From positions 17,301,504 to 17,365,503 of the forward strand of contig OZ038460.1 in NCBI GenBank assembly GCA_964036195.1: DNA of 64,000 nucleotides, read 5' to 3'. The notes beneath the pieces are model-generated. The model was given only the letters and a program-made list of their open reading frames with translations. It had not been told where the DNA came from and made no database searches. Positions 47,754 through 59,703 of this stretch are shown piece after piece (positions within the stretch are counted from its first letter, which is position 1; every line of letters starts with the position of its first letter). A program made the position numbers and the translations under genes. The DNA is from Sphaerolaimus hirsutus. Taxonomy: Eukaryota > Nematoda > Chromadorea > Monhysterida > Sphaerolaimidae.

Positions 47754-50700
47754 ATGGATGTGCCTTTGACAAAGGAAAAGCACCCAGGTGCCAGTCCCAG
47801 TCCTGTAAAATACTCTTTAAAATGTCAAATGTCATGCAAAGTGTCAAAGTCATGTAAAATGCCCTGTAAAATGGCAAACATACGTTTGCCATTTTACAGG
47901 GCATTTTACATGACTTTTGACACTTTGCATCACATTTGACATTTTACAGAATATTTTACAGGGTCTGGGACTGCCCCCTGATGCGGCTGTAATCGAACAC
48001 GGGGTTATATTCGCATTTGGCCGCTATCAAGCATTCTACGTAATTATTGGCGTGCTACATTTGTTTCAAATGTGGAGCAATGTTATACTAATCAGTTTGG
48101 CGGGCAAACGCCCAATGATTGAGTGCTTTGAAAATGGCAACGGAACGTTGATCAGTACAGACGCGAAATTTGATTATTCCGATGCAGTTTTTGAGTGGGG
48201 GCTCGATTTTTTCAATTGAAATTCAATTGAATTTAAAAAAAATTACATATTGCTTGCCCGACTAAATTTAGTTAGGCCCCGTTTACACGGATTTTTTGTG
48301 ATGACTCAACAACACTAAAAAGTTCAATAAGTTGAGTAAAAAGGTTATATATTCATGCTAAAATGTGGTCGACTGAACATTCTGTAGGCGAATATGCATG
48401 TCAAATTGCAGAATCGTGCTTGTAGCTTAGAGTTATAGACGTTTGAATAAATTTTGTCATTCTCGCCAGCTGTTGGAAGACTATCCGACATTGGCAAAAA
48501 ATTTCAAACGTGTATAACTCTTGAGCTACAAGCACGATACTGCAATTTCACATGAAAATTCGCCCTGGTGCCACTCCCAGACCCTGTAAACGACCCTGTA
48601 AAGTGTAAAAGACCCTGTAAAATGTCATTTTTCATGTGAAAGACCCTGTAAAGTGTCAAATGTCATGTAAAAGATACTGTAAAGTGTCATGGGCATCCAA
48701 ATTTTATTTGATCATATCCAAATCTTTTGTTTCTGTGTCCCAGTTCAAAATGTAATCCAAAAAATGTCCAAAAGTAAGATTTGGAGACAAAAACATAAGA
48801 TTTGGACACAATAAAATAAAATTTGGATACACATGACACTTTACAGGGTCTTTTACATGACACATGACACATGACATTTTACAGGGTCTTCTACACTTTA
48901 CAGTGTCTTTTACAGGGTTTGGGAGTGCCCCTTGGTAGAGTGTATAGTTAACCACTTTTTCATGAATATGGAACTATCTTTTTCAACTTATTGAACTTTT
49001 TAATGTTGTCGAATCATCACAAAAATCCGTGTAAACGGGACCTTAGGTAACCACATTCAATGGTGCCAATTTTTGTCATTAAAAAGATGAGAAATTTAAT
49101 GGACACTTATCTTTGACATAATTTTATTTTAGACTAAAGCCGGAGTTACAGCATAGCGATAAATAGAAGGTGATACGACAAAAAAAACGTCACTGATAAA
49201 TCCATTATTTTCAGGTTTTCAAGTTTTTTATTGAAAATAAATGCTCAATACTCCAATTTGAATGAATAAATTTTCATATGGGAGATGTTAAATTCGAATT
49301 TTAATGAAAAACGTTTGATGAAAAATGGTTTGATGAAAAAATCAATTTCACGGTGATGCTCAAAACTCAATTTTTCAATGGCCATTTCATGCAATGACCA
49401 TCGACAAATTGATTTTAGGGCATCACCGTGAAATTGATTTGTCGGCGGACGATTTTTCACCAAACGTTTTTCATTCAATTTCGAATGTAACATCTCCCAT
49501 GTGGAAAATTTTTCATTCTAATTCCAGTACCGTATTTCTTCTAATAGAATGGCATACCTCCAATAGAACGGCACCTCCAATAGAACGGCAGGTTTTGGCA
49601 CTTTTTTGCACTCATGAAATTAATAGAATGGCAGTCTCCAATAGAACGGCACCTCCAATACAACAGTACGTAGTTCTTAGATTGGATGACTGTCAGAACA
49701 CACAAATATTAGAACAATGGGTGGTGAGAACATCCAAGGTGTTCAGAACTATGATTTAAGGTTATTTTCACATTTGGTTTTGTTTGAATTGATGCTCTGA
49801 TAGAACAATATTGTTCATTTTTCATTAAAACACTACGTTCAAATGAAAAATGTCGGAAAAATATTGGGTAAAAAATAGAACGGCAGCCTTCAATAGAACG
49901 GCACCTCTAATAGAACGGCGGGTAAAAAAAGTTGACGAAAAAAATAGAACGGCACTCTTCTATTAGAAGAAATACGGTATTGAACATTCATTTTCAATAA
50001 AAAACTTGTAAACATGAAAATAATGGATTTATCGGTGACGTTTTATTTGTCGTATCACCTTCTATTTATCGTTATGCTGTAAGTCCGGCTTAATCGAGCG
50101 AGTTTGCCGTGCAAAAATCGTGTTGGGTTGAAAAAAATTCGCAACAGGCAATCAATCGGAACTTTTCATGGAAATGACGGAGGCTTGTGTTTTGATGGAT
50201 AAAGGATTATGCGAGGTTTATGAGCCACGATATCAGTTTTACTCTTGGACAATTGAGGTTATGCACAACCCTGTTCACATCAGAGCGATGTCGCCAAAAT
50301 CATATTTATCGTAAATTCTCAAATATGTGAGGGGGCTTTCCGGAGCCCTATAAAGTGTAAATAAAGTCAAGTGTCAAATGTCACTTAGTTTTCGAGGGTG
50401 ACGTTTTTCCAGGGGGGACTTGTTCGATAATTTATGTATATTTTTTTGCATCATAAAGCTAGCCTGATTATATATCTGTAATAATAACTCTGTCACATTT
50501 AATCTTTTTATATTGTACAGCAGGGACGTATCCAGGATTTTTGAGCGGAGGGGCTGCTTGTTTACGGGACCCAGCAAACGGGGGGGGGGCCCGAAAATTT
50601 TTCCCTATATAGGGATGGAAAGGCGTTTTGGCGCTAGCGCCATACAAAGGCGCCACGCCATGGCGCTATTGGCATTGGCGCCAGCGCCATGAACCGCTTG

Positions 50701-53700
50701 ATACGTATGTAAATATGCATACAGGGACTGATCCGCTGACAATACAATGCATGGGGAAGAAATTGCGTGCCTCCGCGCAACATTTTGAAGAAAACTCAAA
50801 AAATATATAGGCAAAGTTGCATTTTCCGGCACTTTTTAGGTCTCACCCCGGGAAGGGGGGGCGGCAGCCCCCCCCCCTGGATACGCCATTGTTGTACAGT
50901 AATTTGGAGTTCAACCGTACAGTTAAATAGGTTCATAAAAATGTACTGGTCCGTTGCAGTTTAACTTGCTGTGCAACAAGTGGCGCGCATTCAACAACGC
51001 CGCCACCATTCAGATGTTGGGCTTGCTCTTTGGGGCATTGTTTTTTGGACAATTGTCTGACAGGATTGGTAGGAAGAAGGTTATTTTTTGTACCAGTTAG
51101 ACGAAAATGCATCATTTTACATTGCCAACAGCGGTTCAAAGTTTGAAATTGGTCATTGACATTGACAATAAAGTGCATTTGAGTGATTGGAAAAGTTGGA
51201 TTTTCAAAACTTGTGGGCTTGCAGTCAAAAATTTTTATGATATTTAAGTACAATTTACTGCACTTTTGCAGTAAATAAGTGCGGTAAATGGTTAAATATG
51301 GTGAATTTCATAAATTGCTGTATGGTATGGTATGAAATTTTTCTAAATTTGCTGTATATGGTATGATACCATATGGTAAGCTCTACCAACCTACATCAGG
51401 GTAGGGTGTCAAATTTCCGTTTTCTGTTTTCCGGTTCCGCTTTCCGCGGGCAATTTTTTTCCGTTTTCCATTCTGTTTTCCGGCAAGTGCAAAAAATTTT
51501 CCGTTTCCGTTTTCCGGCAAGTGCAAATTTTTTCCGTTTCCGCTTTTCCGCAGGCAAAATCCTTTCCGTTTTCCGCTTTCCACAGGCAAATTTTTTTCCG
51601 TTTTCGTTTTCCATTCCGTTTTCCGGCAAGTGAAAAATTTTTTCCGTTTCCGTTTCCATTTTCCGGCAAGTGCATAAATTTTTCCGTAAAAAAAATTGTT
51701 GACACCCTACATCAGTGAAGGCAGTAGCAGTTGTGTGTCACATGTCATGAATCCGTGTATTCTGCTGTTTTTTGACTATACGGATCCAGAGAAGTTTGCC
51801 GTGCACTGCTTTTCCCTATCACACCACCTTATCACCTGCTTGTCTAGGGTGTGCACTGCACAGGGCCCGGAGGTCCAAATGATGTTGTTAAGTTTAAGGG
51901 AATGTGTCCAAAGACAGTTTTTTGCAGAACGTGCAGTGATCCACTCGGGGATCATGCTGCTCTGTTTCCCGCGGCATGCACAGCGCTTACACTTAGCACA
52001 AGCAGCGCAGTAAAAAGCGATTGTTAATTGGATACTAAAAGAGTACAGTTAGTAAAATTACTCAAGGGGGTCCAAGTTGGTTGAGAAGAGAATTTATTTT
52101 TTGGCGATGGAAATAAGCTAAAGCAGCAGAGTCAAAACAATCAAATTTTGAAGTCAAAGTGAATGTGAAAAAACAACAATTAGCTACTTATAAGGCGTAG
52201 TTAAGTACCATAATAGAAACAAATAAAAAGGCTAAAAAATACAATCTAATAGAAAGGCACGTAATCATTGTCGAATCTGCTAGGCACTTAAAAAAATCAA
52301 AAGACACAGGTAGTGAAAAAACGCTTACGTAAATAGATCAACTAAGTGTGTGGTGACAACTCAACACATCAAAAGCATCAAACATTAGCTTCATGCACCA
52401 TGGGGCTTAATTTAAACAATAGTAGATATACAATAAACAGGTAAATACTTCCATAACTACCTACAACTTCCTACTTAACTAATACAACCTAAAATACATA
52501 GCAAAGCAGCGCAATGCATATTTACACATAAGGGGAGTGAATGACATAGAATCAATTAAATGTGAAATCAGGAAAGTTGAAGGAAATCAACCTAAACAAT
52601 AATAAAACAATTAAGATACAAGCTTACAATTATCACTAATTAATATTTCTACTAATTGCTAATGCTTAAGCTCATGAAAATCAAAAATCAGTGCAACATA
52701 ATATTTACAGAATTTCTACATGTTACATGAAAGCTTTTTACGGGGGGGTTTGTATTCAAAGATTACGGTAGCTAGTGGAATGCTCGCGAGCGCAGGTGCT
52801 TATTACCTTCAATGCCGCAACACATTTTTGTGACTATCCGGCCGGCTCGCGCCCATGAGAAAGGTTTCAGCCCGCTGGGTTCACCCTTCCGAGCATGATG
52901 GAATATTTGTGCTGGGGCGGTGGAAAATGTATTTTTTTTGGAGTGCAGCTTGTCACTTGGGGCTTGATCAGGAGCTGTTTCTACCACCCAACAATACTAG
53001 ATGACACTGGCGACAATCTAGTCAACGTGGGGAGAAACTCGGAACAGTATATATTTTGATAAGTTTCAGTGGAATTCATTGTTCCTGGCTTCCTGGTCGC
53101 CACCTACCTATCAGTTGCAGTCTCTGCCTATGCACAAAGATAAGTAAATGTGGAATGTGCATTTGGCCGCCCAGAAAGTCACAACACTGTGCCGACAACT
53201 CCAAAAGGGTCTGCACGCCGCGCAGTGGCATTCTTATTGGAAATGTGAAATTCCCCTCTCACCTTGTGACACGTGGAATGTAGCTGTGTGAAAACTGATA
53301 ATGACTTAATCAATCTTAATTTAAGGGAACACATGGGGAAAATTAATTAGATGGAAACAAAAACGTGCAGAGCACTACAACCGCAAAAAACATGGAAAAC
53401 TCGGTCTGCCAGTGTAGCGGGGTCGATCTTTGTTGTGCAGTGCTCTGTCGGGGCACTGCGCAGCTCACTGCATGGCTGTGCATGCCGCGCAGGCCCCGTA
53501 GACTACAAATAGCCGAAATAGATGTCTGCGGGGGTTTATTCGAATTGTTAGTTTACAGAACTATCTTGCAGTTTACGTTACGTGAACTGTTATTGCATTT
53601 GGTTGTCTAAAAATTTGTGGGGTGGTGTTTTCCCATCGTAAAAAAGTGGTCTTACATCACAGACGACCTAAATATTTAAAATTAACAGGTTTAGTTGTAC

Positions 53701-56700
53701 AAAGAAGTTTTTGGGCTGCTTGGGACGCCCCCCCTTAGCAACACCCCTCAAATAAACCCCCCTTCCATCCCACATAGGCATTTATAAGCTGCTGGGTGCC
53801 ACTGACAATAGTGGGAATCTGTTCAGCATTTGTTCACTTGCCCACCCTGTATGTATGGACGCGTCTGCCCATTGGCTTCTGCATGGGCGGCATGCTAACA
53901 GTCCCGTTCACTTATATGTCAGAAATGATGACTTCTACGCCCAGGTTCTATGCCCAGGTCGTATTGTCTGCGCCCACTGCGGAGATTTTGGTGGGTTTTT
54001 GGTTTGGTTCGTGTAGGTGTGAGGGTTAGATGGAAAGGTGCCATGGTGTTGTGGAGGCAGTTTAGCATTGCAAATATCTTAAAAAAGATTTTTAATTCAA
54101 AATATCAGGAAATAAGGAAATATTTGTGTTTAAGTATTATCCAGAGAGATTTCATTGTATTTTCTGTTTAAGGACTTTTTATTTACCTATTTAAAGAAAT
54201 ATAAAACATATAAAACATGTTATTGACATTTATTTACATTTTCTGGCGTTTTTAAGAGAAATTTAAGTATAATTTGATAGATTTTCTGAGATTATTGTAT
54301 GCATTTTATTTGATTGATGCTCCATTTGGCTGCTGGTGCAGATTGTGCCAGTAATTTATTGGCTTGGCGATTGGCGCCTATTCACGATGGTCAGCAACTT
54401 CGGTGCCATCGTGCCCCTGGTCATTTTCATGTATGTATTTTTTGAAGCACTTTCCATTTCTATTTTTGGGTTTTTTAGATGGTACCCAGAGGGTTTATTT
54501 CAGCGGTACTCAGAGGGTGTATTTCAGAGGGTCAGAGGGTGTAGTTCTTGAAGCATATGTGTACTACATAATGCCTATGCCTGTGAATGACAGTGAACCA
54601 TCCAATTGGGAAGGACCAGCAGTTTTTTAAACTCGTTTTCAAAAATGTTGTTGTTTTAAAAAGCACAAGGCTTTTAAAAAAGTGATGGAAAAAGTGATTT
54701 CTGGCTTTTTTGAAAAAAGCAAAAAATCAAACTTTTGCCATCACTACATCCAATCATGCAAAGTTAACATATAGCTAAGCAATCACCAACACAACACATC
54801 TCGCAGCATATTTTTCCATGAATCACCACTGTGGCTGATGAGCCGCGGTGACAGTGCTTCAGCAGTTTCTGTGCTGCATTCTGTGTGCAATCGGTGGAAT
54901 GGCAGGAAGATACCCATTGAGCAGTTGGAGCAGTTTGTGCAGGGTGAAATGACACAGAGAGGATTGACAGCTGGTTGGATTTTAGTTTTGAACCTATTTT
55001 TAAAATATTGTAAATATCATGCATTAGTTGGCGTGTTTTGCATATGGTCTGTTCCACAATAAATGGGTTGTACTTTCTGGGACTTTTTGCATGCATAGCC
55101 TAAAACAGTCATGCTGCAAGTGAAGCCAATCAAAAATTGCATCAAGCACTGATAGAAGCATGCCTAGTGATGTAAAAAGTGGCAGAACTTTGGCGCGAAG
55201 CACCTAAAGCACCATGGAGCTTTTTGCTTTGGTGGTAGTGCCAGGCACCAGCGAGGTCAGACCAATTTTACATCACTGGGCATGGCACTTTTTATATGCC
55301 TGGTGGCAAGCAGTAAGCACCAATGTACCCAGCCACAACAAAACAGTGCCAAAGTGATAGAATGCTATTTTTTGGCACAGGCTACTAAGGCACCTGAATG
55401 TGATTACATTTAAGGCATTTTCCACAACATCCATTTCAGGTGCCAAGAAAAGTTCATCAAAGCATTATTATATTTGGCATCTGTTCTGCACACCCAAACT
55501 GGCAGCCTATTCAGCAGCTATGGCATTTTGCTGGTAAGTTTCTATTTCCAGGCTTTGAGAGTGCTTCAACAGATGACAAAAAATGGGATAGTGCTCCACT
55601 AACTTTTCTGTAACTTTTCTGTTTCAGAACTATTACTGATCAATGTGTAACCGTATTTCTTCTGATAGAAGAGCGCCATTCTATTTTTTCGCCAATTGTT
55701 TTTGTGAGCGCAAAAACGTGCCAAAACCTGCCGTTCTATTGGAGGGGTTGTTCTATTGGAGGGGCCGTTCTATTGGAGGTATGCCGTTCTATTAGAACAA
55801 ATACGGTATATTTACAACTCTAACTTACCCACATTCCTTCACTTCTATGGAATAAAACAATAATTCCCAGGTTTTCAATATCTCTAGTTGGCTATGGTTT
55901 GATTTTCAATGTCGGAAGTTTGGGCGGTTCAATCTACATCAACATTTTCTTCATGGGCATGATTCAAGTGGTTGCAGCCATTTTGCTGGTTGTAGCAGAG
56001 AGAACTATAAAGGGGTTTGGAAGAAAATGGTTGCATCAAAGCACAATGGTGCCTATGGCAATGTGCATAATTGTTGGGGCTTTGTTTCAGTTGTTTGGTG
56101 AGAAAATTGGTTATGGTGCATGCAACTGCATTTATTGTGCGTGTGCACGCTAGTTTACCAATGCAGCACATCAAACAAAAATGTAAACTGAAACGCGACG
56201 CGTCGCGCGTCGGTTTACCTTTATGATTGACATGTTAAAATTAGTTTATTTTTGTGTTTCACTTTCTGGGGTAAGTGGTTTCAGCAAGTCACAGAAATGC
56301 GACGCGTCGCCAGATTATTTTTTATGTGAAACGTAATGGGCAAACTGAATGCAATTTTTGGCAATGCGTCGCTGGCGACACATGCGACGCAGAAAGTGTT
56401 GCACATAAGATGTAAACTACTGTTTTTTGAGTTTCATCTGTATCAAGTAATTTGTGCTTGTTATAGCATTTATGTCTTATTTTGATGCTTATAATGATTG
56501 TTAATTAGCATTCTGCTCATAAAGTTGTTACTTTTTGCACTTTAACAGTAAAATAGTTGCGTGAAATGCACCGGTAAACTGAACAACTTTTGCGATGCTT
56601 GTGACGCTACTGTAACCCTGCTAAATAAAAAAAAAGCGACGCGTCGCCAGTTTACTTTTACTGTTTTACTCTAAATTAAACCGTCGTAAATCGTCGCGAG

Positions 56701-59700
56701 AGTCGCCAAAAACGTCGCAAAACGTCGCTTTTTGACTCAGTTTGACGCCAACCCCCACCGATGAAAAAGTAACTTCATTTGTCGCTCGTAGGTCAGATTT
56801 GAGCAATTTTTTCACTGACATGTGCAGAAAAAATCGCGGTTTTAATGGTGTTTTTTACAAGTCCTAACTTTTTTTCCAAAAATTTTTTATGAATTTTTTA
56901 AAATTTTGCCATAAATTGTGGCGATGCAGAAAAATGTATAAATTCAAACATATAGTGAACTAAAAAAAGGAATACATGTAAAAGTTCATACATATAGTAA
57001 AAAAGGAATACATATAAGATGTTTGTTTGAGGAATACATATAAGAGTAACCAACAGCTAATAATGTGAGAATATAACTAAAAGAATTTCAGGCATAGTAG
57101 AACAATGTACTAGTGCTACAAGCAGTATTTTTGTTTAAATCTGCATCTTCTGACTCAAATTGAGACAGCCTGATGATGTCCCTCCAGTGTAAATACAAAT
57201 GTACATTGACAAGAGAGAAGCCAGCCACATGAGGGGAATGATCAAGAATTGTATGCTTACTCCCGCTGGTTGTGTTGCATCGGTAAATCCTTTATATTGT
57301 TGAATTTACAACTATGTTTTATGTTAAAATCAAATTGAAAAATTGCTGTAAAAATAGCAGTTTGCAATTCAGTCACATACTCACGTTAAACTTGAATGAA
57401 AAATTAAAAAAAATCATTTGCATGCTATGTGCCACACTTACAGTCAATTTTTCAAGTGCAATTAGTTACAATGGTAACAAGCGAACAAACTCTCATTTCA
57501 TTGACAAGTTTTGGTCATTTTTTAATTTTTTACAGACTTCTTTAATTAGAAAAATGAAAAAATCATAAGTTGAAAAGTCTTTCATTTTACACTGCGAAAA
57601 TTGTGTTATGTGTGCATCTTATGGTTGTCTTTCATGTGTCCAATTTTTGAATGATTCATGCATTCCATTGAATTTTTATTGATTAAAATGTATTTTTATG
57701 AAATAAATTCATGAAAAATCCTATTTTCATTTTTAATGTCCGCCGTGTATACCAATCGATAGCTGAATGAAAACTGTTCATTTCCATCCATTAAATAAAC
57801 ATATAAACAAAACGGTTAACTTTAATTGAATTTTTATCAGCCAAAAATAAATAAATTTGATAAAAAATCCAATTTTGCACTTCAAAATATTTTGAAAATT
57901 TTGACAACATCTACAGGACGTACTGTACACGATGACAAAAAAAAATTGCATGAACAATGCTCTGTTCTTCCACAATTAAAGAAAATAAAAATTAACGTTT
58001 ACAGCGTAAATTCACAGCACTGGCAAACTTGAAAAAAATAAAGATGGCGGCCTAAACTCCGCCCACTTTTACCATGCGTGAATTTAGCCAGTAAACTAAA
58101 AATTGAGTTTACTGCCAGTAAACTGAAAATGCCAGTAAACTAGTGTGCGCGGGGCCATTTAGTAGTATTTAAGTTTGTTTTTCCATCTAGGTTTATGCCC
58201 TTATTTTTGGCATCAGCGTATTATTTTTTTATTTGTGCCTACTAATAAGTAACGTTTGTGGAAAGGTGTTACAAATTTTAAGTGTTGTTTTAAAAAAATG
58301 ACTATTAGAATTCCAAATTTTCACCTTTTCATTTCATCAACTGCAGACCCATCACAATCGACAGCGATCAGCGTGCTGAGCATCCTGGCCAGGGGCGGGT
58401 CCTCGGGCGTCTGGCTCGCCGTCTACCTCATGTCCGCCGAGCTGTACCCCACTCCTGTCAGGAACTCTGCCAACGGTTTCGGTTCCATGTACAGGGTTCG
58501 AGACAAATCTTTTTTCGAAAACGAGAGAGTTCAGGGTCTTAAATTTGTCTGAGTTCGGTCGCACGCAGTGAAAATCGGTGCATTTTTATGTGATGAAGGC
58601 TATAACAACAGCACTAAAGTTTTTACAAAAAACTATCTCATACCCTGTGAAGTGTAAAGTGAAGTGTCAAATGTCATGTAAAATTTCAATTTTACAATTT
58701 TACAAAAATTTCAATTTTTCCAATTGGGTACAGATTTTCTTGCCACTTATCACTCAGTAATTTGCCGAATTTGCAGCAGGCTTGTCTACCGTATTTCCTC
58801 AAAATACCCCCTCCCCTCGAAATACCCCCCACCTCGTTTGACCCCCCCCCTCTCGAGACCACTATGAAACAATCACCCCCCCCTCGAAATACCCCCCCAG
58901 ATTGAGTGTAACTGGAACGTACATACATGCCAAATACTGCAGTTTGTGTTCTGCGTAGTGCAGAACACACGTTAAAACAATGTCGGAATCACGTTAGAAC
59001 AGTGTTTATACCATCTACGTACTAATATTAGTCTACATAACCTTATAATGGCGGTTTTTGTTGTATTTTTCGACGTCTGCGTACGTTTCAGACGACAATT
59101 TCGTACTGGGATTTGAAAAATTTTCTTTTGAAATAATAACCCCCCCCCCTCGAAATACCCCCCTCGTTTAACCCCCCCCCCTCTCGGGACCACTATGAAA
59201 CAATCACCCCCCGGGGGGTATTTCGAGGAAATACGGTATTTAGTTCACCTAACTGGGTCTAGTGAGTTGTGATTGTGAACCCTAACCAGGTGGGCCAGAG
59301 TGGGCGGCGCTATAAGCCCTCAGATTTTCCTATTGGTTCGTTTATTTTTTTCTGTTTTCACGCATATTGAATGAAACATGAGTATTGCATTTATACTTTT
59401 TTCTGATCTACCTACATTCGTATAAAATGTGTCAAAACGTTAATGTAACGAAAATGGGCGGGTGCAAAATCTATCTGAAAAACTCAAAGTAAAATCCTAT
59501 TTCTGCCAAAAATATATGCCTACACAGCACGTATTTACCACTAAACATTAGTGAAGTGTGAACCCCTAACCATTAGAGTTATAAAATATCCTCACAATTT
59601 TCAGTCAGCCCCAGAGGGTTTGAATCTACCATCAGCAACCTATTGGTTCTACGCCATAATTGTGATTGCCGAAATCCTGGTGCCAGATTCAATTAAAACG

Positions 59701-59703
59701 TAG
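47754..59703 (+). CDS. SLC22-type organic ion transporter (MFS), ten exons
   Basis: A polyspecific organic cation/anion carrier of the plasma membrane by family. Exons: 47,754-47,804; 47,962 to about 48,219; 50,960-51,079; 53,778-53,990; 54,342-54,430; 54,807-54,943; 55,440-55,533; 55,871-56,097; 58,347-58,495; 59,605-59,703. Motifs in order: FAFGRYQAF (first helix), an extracellular loop, FNLLCNKW, the MFS signature GQLSDRIGRKK, TRLPIGFCMGGM, ESPLWLMSRGD after helix 6, GYGLIFNVG, and SAELYPTPVRNSANG (family ELYPTxxRN). Joins from 50,960 onward keep phase. The total is about 478 residues, slightly under the usual 550. The donor of the second exon is not convincing. The first exon pair is separated only by a family A MITE. 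Substrate cannot be inferred. Confidence 0.92.
47788..47979. mobile_element. Family A MITE interrupting SLC22 coding sequence
   Basis: Ends GGTGCCAGTCCCAGTCCTG and CAGGGTCTGGGACTGCCCCC. The inner GTAAAATA (47,805) and TTTTACAG (ending 47,961) act as plausible donor and acceptor. Removing 47,805-47,961 joins phase 0 to phase 0 and leaves a 12-residue in-frame addition. Without splicing, the frame meets a stop at 47,937. Confidence 0.75.
48275..49042. mobile_element. PIF/Harbinger-like element (GGCCCCGTTTACACGG ends)
   Basis: Ends GGCCCCGTTTACACGGATTT and AAATCCGTGTAAACGGGACC with TTA on both sides (48,272-48,274 and 49,043-49,045). Inverted arms continue with GTTGAGT and CTTGTAGCTTAGAGTTATA phrases. 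A family A copy (48,566-48,935) is nested in the middle. Intronic in the SLC22 gene. Confidence 0.8.
48566..48935. mobile_element. Family A MITE with shared core, nested
   Basis: Ends GGTGCCACTCCCAGACCCTG and CAGGGTTTGGGAGTGCCCC. The centre (48,690-48,840) is the ATCCAAATTTTATTTGATC / GATTTGGACACAATAAAAT module shared with 3.8 and 11.7 kb. Confidence 0.75.
49138..50090. mobile_element. PIF/Harbinger-like MITE (AGCCGGAGTTACAGC ends)
   Basis: Ends AGCCGGAGTTACAGCATAGC and GCTGTAAGTCCGGCT, with inverted arms of about 60 bases (GATAAATAGAAGGTGATACG and complement). TAA is on both sides (49,135-49,137 and 50,091-50,093). A TA-flanked TTCTAATAG element is nested at 49,529-49,981. Confidence 0.85.
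49529..49981. mobile_element. TA-flanked MITE, AATAGAACGGCA family
   Basis: Ends TACCGTATTTCTTCTAATAG and CTATTAGAAGAAATACGGTA. The subterminal phrase CCAATAGAACGGCACC is repeated on both sides. Shorter relative at 55,650-55,809. Confidence 0.8.
50521..50891. mobile_element. hAT-like element (CAGGGACGTATCCAGG ends)
   Basis: Ends CAGGGACGTATCCAGGATTT and CCCTGGATACGCCATTG with the perfect octamer TTGTACAG on both sides (50,513-50,520 and 50,892-50,899). It contains a GGCGCCA block. A related left end is at 39,528. Confidence 0.85.
51402..51709. mobile_element. hAT-like element, TTTCCG family, in SLC22 intron
   Basis: Ends TAGGGTGTCAAATTTCCG and TTGTTGACACCCTA. Flanking octamers CATCAGGG and CATCAGTG agree at seven of eight bases. 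Interior TTTTCCGGCAAGTGCAAA repeats. Confidence 0.8.
51710..53777. other. Long SLC22 intron, nothing recognised
   Basis: Between the TTTCCG element and the exon at 53,778 I find no known element ends, RNA gene or exon. Local composition is mixed, with a GC-rich patch at about 52,780-53,000 and another at 53,400-53,500. Short open frames have no family. Confidence 0.4.
55650..55809. mobile_element. TA-flanked MITE, AATAGAACGGCA family, short
   Basis: Ends ACCGTATTTCTTCTGATAGA and CTATTAGAACAAATACGGTA. Interior GCCGTTCTATTGGAGG repeats. Lies in the SLC22 intron just before the exon at 55,871. Confidence 0.75.
56136..58156. mobile_element. ~2 kb element with GCGACGCGTCGC motifs
   Basis: Ends GTGCGTGTGCACGCTAGTTTACC and complement of GGCCCCGCGCACACTAGTTTAC; ATT lies outside both ends. 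Repeated GCGACGCGTCGC blocks sit near the left end (56,190-56,720). The right half is AT-rich. No transposase frame. It fills most of one SLC22 intron. Confidence 0.6.
58788..59238. mobile_element. TA-flanked MITE, CCTCGAAATACCCC family
   Basis: Ends TACCGTATTTCCTCAAAATACC and GTATTTCGAGGAAATACGGTA. Subterminal GGGACCACTATGAAACAATC and C-runs. Related copies: 45,307-45,762, and an internally deleted one at 63,071-63,175. Confidence 0.75.
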
